Assembly: GCF_907177275.1 (NCBI RefSeq)
Contig: NZ_CAJSLV010000067.1
Coordinates: 18,942 to 82,941, forward strand
From: Actinacidiphila cocklensis
GTDB lineage: Bacteria > Actinomycetota > Actinomycetes > Streptomycetales > Streptomycetaceae
Length of the DNA: 64,000 nt
Direction of reading: 5' to 3'
Both the position numbers and the translations under genes were made by a program. Below the pieces are notes generated by a model, which did no database searches, was not told where the DNA came from, and saw only the letters and a program-made list of their open reading frames with translations. This document shows positions 33,828-42,273 of the stretch, in pieces. Position 1 is the first letter of the stretch. Every line of letters begins with the position of its first letter.

Positions 33828-33880
33828 TTGACGGGTCTGCGTGTTACCGGTCACACTCATGCCGTTGTGACCGGTAACAC
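33828..33880. promoter_or_regulatory. Paired third-type LacI operators in a divergent promoter
   Basis: TGTTACCGGTCACA (33842-33855) and TGTGACCGGTAACA (33866-33879) are mirror copies ten bases apart between the CocE-like gene and the lectin-GH-A gene. TTGACG at 33828-33833 with TCACAC 17 bases later is a weak plus-strand promoter overlapping the first operator. Confidence 0.75.
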
Positions 33881-33920
33881 AAGCTCCGCATCCCCCCACC
33901 GCACCCTCAAAGGAGGAGTT

Positions 33921-35627
33921 GTGCCACCTACAAGGACAGTCCGCGCGGTGACGCGACGACGTACGTGGACGGCCCTGGGCGCCGCGCTCACCACCGCCGC
34001 GGCCCTGAGCGTCTCGCTCGCGTCAGCGTCCCCGGCCTCCGCCGCAACGTCCCAGTTCGTCGGCGCCGGATCGGGCCGCTGCCTGGACGTCACCGGCAAC
34101 ACGGACACGTTGGGCAGCGCGATGGAGATCTGGGACTGCAACGGCCAGCCCAACCAGCAGTTCGAGACCACCTCGGCCGGGGAACTGCGCACCTTCAACG
34201 GCACGCGGTGCCTGGACGTGTACAACAACGGCACCTCCCCGGGCACCGTGGTGGACATCTGGTCCTGCAACGGGCAGCAGAACCAGAAATGGCAGGTGAA
34301 CTCGAACGGCACGATCACCGGTGTGCAGTCCGGGCTGTGCCTGGACGTCGACCACGCCGGGACTGCCAACGGCACCCGCGTGACGCTGTGGACCTGCAAC
34401 GGCCAGTCCAACCAGCGCTGGACCAGCAGCGGTGGCGGCGGCACGGGGAGCACCCTGGTGGTCGATGCCGCCTCCGTGGTGCGTCCGGTCACCCATGTCG
34501 GTTCCGGCACTCTGGACGGGCTGAAGGACGAGACGACTCCGCCGGCGTCCATCGTGGTGCCACTGCATCTGAACCAGATACGCCAGGCGCCTCCCGGCAC
34601 CCAGCACCGCCCCAACGGCTACCCCGCGCCCGTCGGTGACGCCATGAAGGTCTCGTCCACCGCCATGCAGGCCGGCGCCAAGATGACCGTCAACATGGCC
34701 GACTTCCTGGACGGCTTCCCCTACAACTGGCCCGGCTGGACAGGCTGGCTCAGCGACGTCGACAGCATGACCGCCGCCGTCAAGGCCCGGCCGGACGTGA
34801 CCGACATCAACGCTTTCGAACCGTGGAACGAGCCGGACTGGACCTGGCCGAGCGCGGCGGGCGGCTTCACCGACGGCTGGACACGCACCGTCCAGCAGGT
34901 CAGGAAGACCTTGCCCGGCATGCCGATTCTCGGTCCCAGCACGTCGTACCTGAATCTGGACTGGATGCGCAACTTCCTCACCGCCGCGAAGGCGTCGGGG
35001 ACCCTGCCCGACGTCATCTGCTGGCACGAGCTGGGCGGTTGGAAGAACGTCACCAACGACGTCCAGGCATACCGCTCGCTGGAGCAGCAGCTCGGAATCT
35101 CGGCGCGGCCGATCTCCATCGACGAGTACGCCACGACGAGCGAGATCGACGTGCCCAGCAGCACCAACCACTACGTGGCCCAGTTCGAGCGCGACGGAGT
35201 CAGGGACGCCGAGCGCGCCTTCTGGTACGAGGCGGGCACGCTCAACGGGCTGCTCTACAACAACCAGCCGACCGCCTCGTACTGGATGTACAAGTGGTAC
35301 GGCGACCAGACCGGCAACGTCGTCAAGGTCACGCCTACCCAGAACCAGGACGGCGTGGCCGCCTACGACGCCGGCCAGAACACCTTCAGCCTGGTCTTCG
35401 GCGGTGAGTCCGGCAGCAACACCGTCAAGGTCAACGGGCTCGGTGCCATGGGCTCGTCGGTGACGGCCACGCTCAAGTACGTCTCGGGTACCGGGCGCAC
35501 GACGAACGTGGCGTCCGCGACGACGCTGTCCTCCGCGGCATACCCGGTCACCAACGGCACCGTCACCTTCCCCGTGCCCAACGAGGACCCCAACGGCGCC
35601 TACCAGTTGGTGCTCGCCCCTCGGTGA
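33921..35627 (+). CDS. Secreted clan GH-A-like glycosidase with N-terminal CBM13
   Basis: 568 residues. The GTG start at 33921 has an excellent AAAGGAGGAG site and begins a signal peptide. A CBM13 beta-trefoil follows (about 38-165; three repeats of the GRCLDVTGN...NQQF type). The catalytic domain (about 175-568) begins LVVDAASVVRPVTHVGSGTL and is clearly homologous to the gene at 13779, with acid/base Glu in PWNEPDW (about 304), CWHELGGW, and nucleophile Glu in ISIDEYATTS (about 402). It should be a retaining clan GH-A enzyme; the family is uncertain and GH39-like at best. In this paralogue the lectin module is at the front rather than the back. It is controlled by the third LacI operators. 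Confidence 0.7.
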   Translation: MPPTRTVRAVTRRRTWTALGAALTTAAALSVSLASASPASAATSQFVGAGSGRCLDVTGNTDTLGSAMEIWDCNGQPNQQFETTSAGELRTFNGTRCLDVYNNGTSPGTVVDIWSCNGQQNQKWQVNSNGTITGVQSGLCLDVDHAGTANGTRVTLWTCNGQSNQRWTSSGGGGTGSTLVVDAASVVRPVTHVGSGTLDGLKDETTPPASIVVPLHLNQIRQAPPGTQHRPNGYPAPVGDAMKVSSTAMQAGAKMTVNMADFLDGFPYNWPGWTGWLSDVDSMTAAVKARPDVTDINAFEPWNEPDWTWPSAAGGFTDGWTRTVQQVRKTLPGMPILGPSTSYLNLDWMRNFLTAAKASGTLPDVICWHELGGWKNVTNDVQAYRSLEQQLGISARPISIDEYATTSEIDVPSSTNHYVAQFERDGVRDAERAFWYEAGTLNGLLYNNQPTASYWMYKWYGDQTGNVVKVTPTQNQDGVAAYDAGQNTFSLVFGGESGSNTVKVNGLGAMGSSVTATLKYVSGTGRTTNVASATTLSSAAYPVTNGTVTFPVPNEDPNGAYQLVLAPR

Positions 35628-35640
35628 CCCCCTTGGCCGG

Positions 35641-35682
35641 CCAGGCCGTACCCGGTGGGTAAGCAACCCGGGTACGGCCTGG
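35641..35682. terminator. Bidirectional terminator
   Basis: CCAGGCCGTACCCGG (35641-35655) and CCGGGTACGGCCTGG (35668-35682) form a perfect 15-bp stem with a 12-base loop, between the converging genes ending at 35627 and 35698. Confidence 0.8.
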
Positions 35683-35697
35683 TCGTACGGTGCGGGT

Positions 35698-37836
35698 TCA
35701 GCTCACGGGGTCCAGCCGCAGCAGCACCGCCGCCGGTGTCCGGGGCAGCAGCAGCCCGACAGCCGCACCGCCCGCGTCCCACACCGCCTCGCCTTCCGTC
35801 TTCCGCGGGTGGAGGATCCCCACGGCCACCTCGGAACGACCGGCCAGGTGCCGTACGGGGACCGACAGCCGCGGCTCGGTTCCCTGCCTGCGCCAGACGA
35901 GCAGGTAGGTGGGGCCTTCCGGCACCCGCATGCCCAGCGACAGCCAGTCGTCGCTCCAGCCGGGCAGGCCGAGCGGCCAGAAGGGCAGGGCACGGGGCAG
36001 ATCGGCCCGCAGGCGCTTGTACACCGCCATCGCGTCCCCGACCAGGGCCAGCTGATGCGGCGACATGCGGTCGAGGCGCCCGGAGAGGTGGACCCGGCCG
36101 AGCAGGGCGCCGGCGAGCGCGAAGGTGATCTCGTCGTCGGTGAACTCCGGCTGGGGGTAGGCCCACACGGCGCACTGCTCCGGGGGCATCGCCGTAGGCG
36201 CCGCGACGGTGATGGGCGGGTAGCGCAGCGGGTCCTGCTGGTCGCTGGTGGACTGGAGCTGGGTGACGGCGAGACTGGCGCCGTCCATGCGCATGCCCCC
36301 GGAGGCGCAGTTCTCGATGACCAGGCCGGGGTGCCGGTCCAGGACCTCGGCGATCCAGTCGAGGTAGGCGCGTGCGTGTCCGAGCAGCCCCGCGCCGGGT
36401 GAGGTGTCGCCGGGTCCTTGCGTGCCGGGCGCGACGACGATGTTGTAGTCGAGCTTGAGGTAGCCGACACCCCATGCGCCCACGATGCGGTCGACGGTGG
36501 CGTCCAGGTGCGCTCGGGCGGCGGGGTGGCGCAGGTCGAGCTGGTGGCGGCCCTGCTCGGTGATGCGGACCCCGTCCTGCTGGAAGAAGGCGTCGTCCGG
36601 GAGAGCCTTGGCGACCGGGCTGCGGACGCCGACGACTTCGGGCTCCAGCCACAGGCCCGGCACCATGCCCAGGTCCCTGATGTGGTCGAGGACGACCTGG
36701 ATGCCGCCGGGGAAGCGTGCGGAGGAGGGCAGCCACTCCCCCACGCTGTCCCACCAGCCGTGCAGGTCGTCGTCGTACCAGCCGGAGTCGATGCAGAAGT
36801 ACTCGGCGCCGGCCTGCGCGGCGGCGTCGATCAGCGGCACCAGCTTCGCCGTGGTCGGATCGCCCATCAGGGTGTTCATGTAGTCGTTGAAAACGACCGG
36901 GAGCGCCGTGTGGTCGGGGTGGGCTCTGCGCACGGCCCGCCGGTAGGTGGTCAGGGCGGCGATCGCGTCCTCGAAGCCGGAGCCGAGTGCCACCGCGACC
37001 GGCACGGTGGTGAACTCCTCGCCCGGGGCCAGCGCTTGACGCCACTGGTGATCGGCGTCCGCAGGTCCGTGAAGCGTCAGGTGGCAGCCGTGGGCGTACT
37101 CGCCGATGTCCCAGCGCCAGCCGGCGGGTGATTCGACCTGCCATGCCCAGGCCCGGCCGCCGGCGCCGTCGGTGAGGGCGCCCGCCGCCAGGTGCCCGTC
37201 GGTGGGCCAGCTGCCGCGGCCCGCCAGTGCGAGGGTGGCGCGGCTGTCGTGCTGATGGCTGTCGACCCCGATGTCCGCCACGGTCCCGCGCAGCGGCTCG
37301 GCATACCACCGGCCCTCCGCCAGCCAGTCGTTGCGTGCCCGGTGGACCTCCAGAGCATCGGCCGGCGGAAGCCCGCCGAGCAGAAGACTGCTGACCGACT
37401 GGACGACCGCGACCCGGGTGCCGTCGTTGCGCAGCCGCACGCGGGACCGGAGGACCGGAACACCGTCGGGAGAGGAGAGTTCGACGGTGGCGGCCAGCCC
37501 GCTGGCCGGATCGTGGACGTCGAGGTCCAGGAAGTGCCAGCCGTCCCGGATCCCGGCCCGTACAGCGCGCCTGCGCATCCGCTGGTTCAGTGCCGTACCG
37601 GTGAAGCGCGGACCGGACCAGCCGGTGCCGTGTCCCAGGGCGGTCACCTCCAGCAGGGGCAGGAAGGCAGCGGGTTCCGCGTCGTGCCCCGCTGCCCCGG
37701 GCTGCTCCAGCCGGGCCAGCCGCGGTACACCGTCAGGACCGGTGCTCACTTCCAGGCGCAGTGCCGTATGACCCCACACAAGCGGGTCGTCGACCCGGTC
37801 ACCGGCCGGTTCAGCCGCTGTAGCCGCATCGGTCAC
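35698..37836 (-). CDS. GH36-type alpha-galactosidase
   Basis: 712 residues, no signal peptide. The GTG start at 37836 was chosen because AAGGAG stands seven bases before it. An N-terminal beta-sandwich (about 1-310) precedes the barrel with FNDYMNTLMGDPTT, FCIDSGWYDDD and PGLWLEPEVVG. The nucleophile Asp is in GYLKLDYN (about 462) and the acid/base Asp in STSDQQDPLRY (about 531), the clan GH-D pattern. The motif CASGGMRMDG is also typical of GH36. It should hydrolyse alpha-galactosides in the cytoplasm, although some GH36 members have other alpha-linked substrates. It is divergent from the third LacI gene, and an operator lies between them. Confidence 0.88.
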   Translation of the reverse strand: MTDAATAAEPAGDRVDDPLVWGHTALRLEVSTGPDGVPRLARLEQPGAAGHDAEPAAFLPLLEVTALGHGTGWSGPRFTGTALNQRMRRRAVRAGIRDGWHFLDLDVHDPASGLAATVELSSPDGVPVLRSRVRLRNDGTRVAVVQSVSSLLLGGLPPADALEVHRARNDWLAEGRWYAEPLRGTVADIGVDSHQHDSRATLALAGRGSWPTDGHLAAGALTDGAGGRAWAWQVESPAGWRWDIGEYAHGCHLTLHGPADADHQWRQALAPGEEFTTVPVAVALGSGFEDAIAALTTYRRAVRRAHPDHTALPVVFNDYMNTLMGDPTTAKLVPLIDAAAQAGAEYFCIDSGWYDDDLHGWWDSVGEWLPSSARFPGGIQVVLDHIRDLGMVPGLWLEPEVVGVRSPVAKALPDDAFFQQDGVRITEQGRHQLDLRHPAARAHLDATVDRIVGAWGVGYLKLDYNIVVAPGTQGPGDTSPGAGLLGHARAYLDWIAEVLDRHPGLVIENCASGGMRMDGASLAVTQLQSTSDQQDPLRYPPITVAAPTAMPPEQCAVWAYPQPEFTDDEITFALAGALLGRVHLSGRLDRMSPHQLALVGDAMAVYKRLRADLPRALPFWPLGLPGWSDDWLSLGMRVPEGPTYLLVWRRQGTEPRLSVPVRHLAGRSEVAVGILHPRKTEGEAVWDAGGAAVGLLLPRTPAAVLLRLDPVS

Positions 37837-37918
37837 CCTGTTCTCCTTGTCCTGGCCTTTCCCCATGACCTGGCGGTGGCGGGCCGCCCTACCCGGGAAA
37901 TCCATTTTCGCAAGCATC

Positions 37919-37973
37919 TTGACGGCCGCATTGTGACCGGTAACAATCCTGACATGAATGTGACCGGTAACAC
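37919..37973. promoter_or_regulatory. Promoter and two operators of the third LacI gene; possible leaderless start
   Basis: TTGACG (37919-37924) followed 16-17 bases later by TAACAA/AACAAT (37941-37947) puts the transcription start at or next to the ATG at 37954, with no ribosome site between. TTGTGACCGGTAACAA (37931-37946) covers the -10. A second TGTGACCGGTAACA (37959-37972) lies inside codons 2-7. The same motif is paired at 33842-33879. Confidence 0.75.
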
Positions 37974-38988
37974 AAGGCGCCAGCCCAGCATCCGGGATGT
38001 CGCCACCGCCGCCGGCGTCTCTCACCAGACGGTCTCCCGGGTCATCAACGACCACCCGAGCGTCAAGTCCGCCACGCGCGAGCGGGTGAACCGGGCCATC
38101 GAGGAACTGGGTTTCCGGCGCAGCGCCACCGCGCTGGCGCTGGCCAGCGGACGCAGCCAGAGCGTCACCGTGCTCACGGCGAACACCACCCACCACGGCT
38201 ATGCGTCGGTACTGCAGGGCGTGGAGGAGGCGGCCCGCAAGGCCGCCTACGGGGTGGGCATCAGCGTGCTGGAGTCCGCCGACGAGCAGACCGTCGCCGC
38301 CGCCGTGCAACGAGCCGGCGACTCCGTGGGCGGCCTGATCGTGATCGCGTACGACCCCGCGGGCGTGGCGGCGCTTGCCGCGGCGGACCCGGACCTCCCG
38401 GTGGTGGGCGTGGTGGAGACGCCCGCGGACCCCCCGCCGCACGACCGGCTCTGGGTGTGGACCGACGACCGCCAGGCGGCGTACGAGGCAACGGGGCACC
38501 TGCTGTCCCTGGGACACCGGAACGTGCACTACGTGGCCATCCCGTCCGGTACCCGCCGGGTGAGCGCGCGTACCGCGGGCTGGCAACGGGCACTGGAGGA
38601 CGCCGGCGCCGCCGTACCGGAGGTCGTCCACGAAGGGTGGGGGCCGGAGAGCGGTTACGCCGCAGGCAGCCGGTTGGCCCGTGACCCGGAGGTCACCGCG
38701 GTGCTGTGCGGCAACGACGACCTGGCGCTCGGCGTGATGCGCGCCCTGCACGAGGCCGGCCGGTCCGTTCCCGGCGACGTGAGCGTGGTCGGTTTCGACG
38801 ACGCGCCGCACTCCGCGTTCGTCACCCCGACGCTCACGACGGTCCGGCTGGACTTCTCCGGTCTGGGCCGGTCCGCCTTCGACCTGCTGCACGGCCTGCT
38901 GACCAGGTCGACCCCGGTCAAGCCGCACTCGGCCGCCGTACCCGAGCTGGTGGTCCGGGAGAGCATCGCCCCGCCGCGGCACCTCTGA
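37954..38988 (+). CDS. LacI-family transcriptional regulator (third)
   Basis: 344 residues beginning MNVTGNTRRQPSIRDVATAA, with the helix-turn-helix GVSHQTVSRVINDHPSVKS. The N-terminal VTGN is encoded by an operator copy, and no Shine-Dalgarno sequence precedes the ATG, so the message may be leaderless. The sensor domain follows and ends EDAG...DDAPHSAFVTPTLTTVRLDF, as usual. Its operators surround GH36, the CocE-like gene, the lectin-GH-A gene and itself. The importer genes start 59 bases downstream and may be read through from it. The inducer is unknown; an alpha-galactosidase partner hints at a galactose-containing oligosaccharide. Confidence 0.88.
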   Translation: MNVTGNTRRQPSIRDVATAAGVSHQTVSRVINDHPSVKSATRERVNRAIEELGFRRSATALALASGRSQSVTVLTANTTHHGYASVLQGVEEAARKAAYGVGISVLESADEQTVAAAVQRAGDSVGGLIVIAYDPAGVAALAAADPDLPVVGVVETPADPPPHDRLWVWTDDRQAAYEATGHLLSLGHRNVHYVAIPSGTRRVSARTAGWQRALEDAGAAVPEVVHEGWGPESGYAAGSRLARDPEVTAVLCGNDDLALGVMRALHEAGRSVPGDVSVVGFDDAPHSAFVTPTLTTVRLDFSGLGRSAFDLLHGLLTRSTPVKPHSAAVPELVVRESIAPPRHL

Positions 38989-39047
38989 CGCGGTGCCCGC
39001 ATCGCGCCGCCCATCCATCCGCACACCACAACGACGAAGAGGTCGCC

Positions 39048-40382
39048 ATGCATCACCCGAGGAGAAGAGCGTTCCTGCTGGCGCTGGCCGTGACCACCGC
39101 CGTCCTGGCGAGCGCCTGCAGTGACCCCAGCTCGGACGACTCCGGCACCAGCAGTGCTGCGACTGCGTCCTCGGTGAATCCGACGGCCCGCCTGGACGGC
39201 GTGAAGCTGACCATGTGGACTGCGCAGAACACCGTGAACGCGCCCAAGCAGGTCATCGACGCCTTCCGGAAGGCCACCGGCGCGAGCGTCAGTGTGCAGG
39301 CCATACCCGATCTCTACGAGCAGAACGTGCCGACAAAGCTCGCTTCCGGCGACAAGCCCGACCTGATGTTCTGGCAGCCGTCCATATCCACCCTGCCGTT
39401 CATCCAGCCGCAGCGGAATCTGCTGACCCTGGACGGCGAGCCGTGGGAGTCCAAGCTGGGCGACACCGAGCGCTCCCTGGGCGTCATCGACGGCAAGCGG
39501 TACGCCGCGATCGTGACCAGTCCCGCGATGCTCGGCGTCTACTACAACAAGGACGTCTTCAAGAAGGCAGGCCTGACCGAGCAGGACTTCCCCACGTCCT
39601 ACGACCAGCTGCTCGCACTCGGCCACAAGATCGTCGACCGTACCGACTCGGCGGCCTTCTACGAGGCGGGGGGTGACAAGTGGCCGATGCAGTGGCAGAT
39701 GCAGGTCCAGCTCACCGATCTCAAACCGCAGTGGTGGACCGACCTGAACCACAACAAGGTCAAGTGGACCGACCCCGCCGTCGTTGCCGCGATCACGAAG
39801 TACAAGGACAAGCTGCTGGACGCGGGCCTGGCCCAGAAGAACTACCGCACAGGCACATTCACCGGACAGGCCGACGCCCTGTGGAACGGCGACGTCGGTA
39901 TGGCGCTCAACGTCACGTCCTTCCAGTCCCAGCTGCAGGCCAAGCACTCCACCGCCGAACTCGACCAGCACATCGGCTGGTTCCCGATCTCGAACTCCTC
40001 GAACACCGGTATGTACTCGCCCGACCAGACCAACGGGGTCGTGGCCTTCAAGACCGGCGACGCCAAGCGCCAGGACGCCGCCCGCCAGTTCCTCGCCTTC
40101 TGGCTCGGCCCTGACTACGCCGACTACACCAAGACCATGAAGATCCCCTCGGTCGAGCCGGCGGTGCCCAGCCCCGCCGATCTGCCGCAGTCGTCGAAGG
40201 CGCAGATCGCCGCCCTGCCCACGGCCACCGGTGTCTTCCAGGCCAAGGCCATCGTCGCGCCCGACACGCATCTGTACCTGGCCGACATGATCTTCGGCAA
40301 GAAGAACCCCCAGCAGGTGGCCCAGGCCATCGAGGACCAGTTCGCGCAGATCGCCAAGGCGCAGGGCGCTCCCGGCTTCTAG
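39048..40382 (+). CDS. Sugar ABC transporter substrate-binding lipoprotein (CUT1)
   Basis: 444 residues with a lipoprotein signal (lipobox LASAC) and a Ser/Thr-rich linker. The binding domain is family 1 type: GVKLTMWTAQNT, KLASGDKPDLMFWQPS and AMLGVYYNKDVFKKAG. Start ATG 39048 follows AAGAGG. It is the first gene of the third CUT1 importer and lies behind the third LacI regulator, so its ligand is likely the substrate of the GH36/CocE/GH-A set. Confidence 0.9.
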   Translation: MHHPRRRAFLLALAVTTAVLASACSDPSSDDSGTSSAATASSVNPTARLDGVKLTMWTAQNTVNAPKQVIDAFRKATGASVSVQAIPDLYEQNVPTKLASGDKPDLMFWQPSISTLPFIQPQRNLLTLDGEPWESKLGDTERSLGVIDGKRYAAIVTSPAMLGVYYNKDVFKKAGLTEQDFPTSYDQLLALGHKIVDRTDSAAFYEAGGDKWPMQWQMQVQLTDLKPQWWTDLNHNKVKWTDPAVVAAITKYKDKLLDAGLAQKNYRTGTFTGQADALWNGDVGMALNVTSFQSQLQAKHSTAELDQHIGWFPISNSSNTGMYSPDQTNGVVAFKTGDAKRQDAARQFLAFWLGPDYADYTKTMKIPSVEPAVPSPADLPQSSKAQIAALPTATGVFQAKAIVAPDTHLYLADMIFGKKNPQQVAQAIEDQFAQIAKAQGAPGF

Positions 40383-40402
40383 CACTCGACCGGGGGACTC
40401 CC

Positions 40403-41347
40403 ATGGCTCACGCCACCGTACGCACCGGCCCCGGCGGCCCGGCCGAACGTCCGGCCCGCCCGGGCCGGGTCCGCGCGGCCCGGCCCGGGCGGCTGCCGCG
40501 CGCCGCCGTCCACCACCCCTGGTGGTTCGCCCTGCCCGCGATCGCCGTCTTCACGGCGTTCTTCCTGGTACCGAACCTCCTCAACTTCTACTACCCGTTC
40601 ACCAATTGGTCCGCGTACCACTCCAGCATCTCGTTCACCGGGCTGGGCAACTTCCGCTCCATCCTCGACGACGGCTCCCTGCTGCGCTCGCTGCGCACCA
40701 CAGTGCTCTACGCGGTCCTTGCCGCGCTCTTCCAGAACGCCTTCGGCCTGGTGCTGGCGCTGCTGCTGGAGGAGGACACGCGGTTCAACCGCTTCTTCCG
40801 TGCTGCCTTCTTCCTGCCGGTGCTGATATCGGCGCTCGCCACCGGCTACGTCTTCCAGTCCCTGCTGAACCAGGACGGTGCCGTCAACCACCTGCTGGGC
40901 ACGGACATCGCCTGGCTGGGCTCGACCACCTGGACGCTTCTGGTGGTCACCGTCATCCACGGCTGGAAGTGGATGGGCCTGTCGATGCTGATCTACCTCG
41001 CCGGGCTCAAGGGCATACCGGGCGACATGCTGGAGGCCGCCCGCATCGACGGCGCCGGCCCCTGGCAGACGTTCCGCTCGGTGCGCTGGCCCATGCTCGC
41101 GCCTGCCGTCACCTTCAACGTCACCACGGCCCTGGTCGGATCCATGAACACCTTCGACATCGTGCAGGCCACCACCGGCGGGGGGCCGGCGGCCTCGACG
41201 GAGGTCTTCAACATCTACCTGTTCCGCATCTTCGGCGAGGGACTCTACGCACAGGCCTCCGCGATGAGCCTGGTCCTCTTCCTGGTGGTGGTCGCCGCCG
41301 CGATCCCCCTCGTCGTCGGTCTGCGGCGAAGGGAGCTGTCGCTGTGA
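40403..41347 (+). CDS. Sugar ABC transporter permease (MalF-like)
   Basis: 314 residues; an Arg/Pro-rich head, six predicted helices and the EAA-loop GDMLEAARIDGAGPWQTFRS. Ends in the GTGA overlap with the next gene. It works with the binding protein 20 bases upstream and with the following permease. Confidence 0.9.
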   Translation: MAHATVRTGPGGPAERPARPGRVRAARPGRLPRAAVHHPWWFALPAIAVFTAFFLVPNLLNFYYPFTNWSAYHSSISFTGLGNFRSILDDGSLLRSLRTTVLYAVLAALFQNAFGLVLALLLEEDTRFNRFFRAAFFLPVLISALATGYVFQSLLNQDGAVNHLLGTDIAWLGSTTWTLLVVTVIHGWKWMGLSMLIYLAGLKGIPGDMLEAARIDGAGPWQTFRSVRWPMLAPAVTFNVTTALVGSMNTFDIVQATTGGGPAASTEVFNIYLFRIFGEGLYAQASAMSLVLFLVVVAAAIPLVVGLRRRELSL

Positions 41348-42204
41348 GCACCGTGGCCCTCAGGAGCGGTCGCGCTCCTGCCTCGGCCGCCTGGCGCGTC
41401 GGCCGCCCGCTGATAGTCGTCCTGCTGGCGGTGGCCGCCATCGGGGTACCGCTGTGGCTGACCCTGGCCACCTCCGCCAAGCCGCAGGCCGAAGCGGTCA
41501 GGCCCAATCTCTCCGCGCCCCGCCACTGGCAGGCCGCCCACAACTACCACGACGCCATGAGCCAGGGCGACATGCTGCGCGGCTTCGCCAACTCCCTGCT
41601 CGTCGTGCTGCCGTCCGTGCTGCTCGTCCTGATCCTCGGTGCGGCCGCCGCCTGGGTCTTCGCCCGCCGCAGCTCCTGGCTGGTGACCGCCGCCTACGCG
41701 GTGTGCATCAGCGGGCTGCTGCTGCCGCCGTCCGTCATCACCGTCGTCATGGAACTGCGCCAGCTCGGCCTCGCGGGCACCAGACCCGGCATGATCGCCG
41801 TCTACACCGGGATGTACCTGTCCACCTCGGTCTTCTTCATCACCGGCTTCATCCGCGCGATACCGCTGGAACTCGAAGAGGCCGCCCGCATGGACGGGGC
41901 AAGCCCCCTGCGCATCTTCGTCCGTATCATCCTGCCGCTGCTGCGACCGGTCCTGGCCACCGCGACGATCATGGTGATGCTCTATGCGTGGAGCGACATC
42001 TTCTACGCCTTCTTCGTCCTGGGCAGCGGCGACCGCGCCACCCTCCCGCTCAACCTCTTCAAGGTCGCCAGCGCCCAGCTCTACCTCAACAACTGGCACC
42101 TGGTCTTCGCGTACGTCGTCATCATGAGCCTGCCCATGGTGGCCGTCTTCCTGGTCGCCCAGCGCAAGATCGTGGCGGGCATCACCAGCGGAGCCGTCAA
42201 GTAG
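41344..42204 (+). CDS. Sugar ABC transporter permease (MalG-like)
   Basis: 286 residues, GTG start overlapping the previous stop. Six predicted helices, EAA-loop ELEEAARMDGASPLRIFVRI and the usual GITSGAVK end. Completes the third importer, which again lacks its own ATPase. Confidence 0.9.
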   Translation: MSTVALRSGRAPASAAWRVGRPLIVVLLAVAAIGVPLWLTLATSAKPQAEAVRPNLSAPRHWQAAHNYHDAMSQGDMLRGFANSLLVVLPSVLLVLILGAAAAWVFARRSSWLVTAAYAVCISGLLLPPSVITVVMELRQLGLAGTRPGMIAVYTGMYLSTSVFFITGFIRAIPLELEEAARMDGASPLRIFVRIILPLLRPVLATATIMVMLYAWSDIFYAFFVLGSGDRATLPLNLFKVASAQLYLNNWHLVFAYVVIMSLPMVAVFLVAQRKIVAGITSGAVK

Positions 42205-42212
42205 CGGACGTC

Positions 42213-42255
42213 CGAGGGTGTGTGCCACTTCCAGGAGAAGTGGCACACACCCTCG
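42213..42255. terminator. Strong bidirectional terminator
   Basis: CGAGGGTGTGTGCCACTTC (42213-42231) and GAAGTGGCACACACCCTCG (42237-42255) are perfect complements (19 bp) with a 5-base loop, placed between the converging permease and GH29 genes. Confidence 0.85.
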
Positions 42256-42273
42256 GGTCGCGCGCCGGAGCGG

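Noticed and set aside
32076..33920. Plus-strand open frame upstream of the lectin-GH-A gene
   Set aside because: It is antisense to the CocE-type hydrolase; the true start at 33921 has an ideal ribosome site and signal peptide.
37837..39024. N-terminal extension of the GH36 frame over the third LacI gene
   Set aside because: The frame is open by chance. The start with AAGGAG at 37836 fits the family length, and the extension overlaps an obvious LacI coding sequence.
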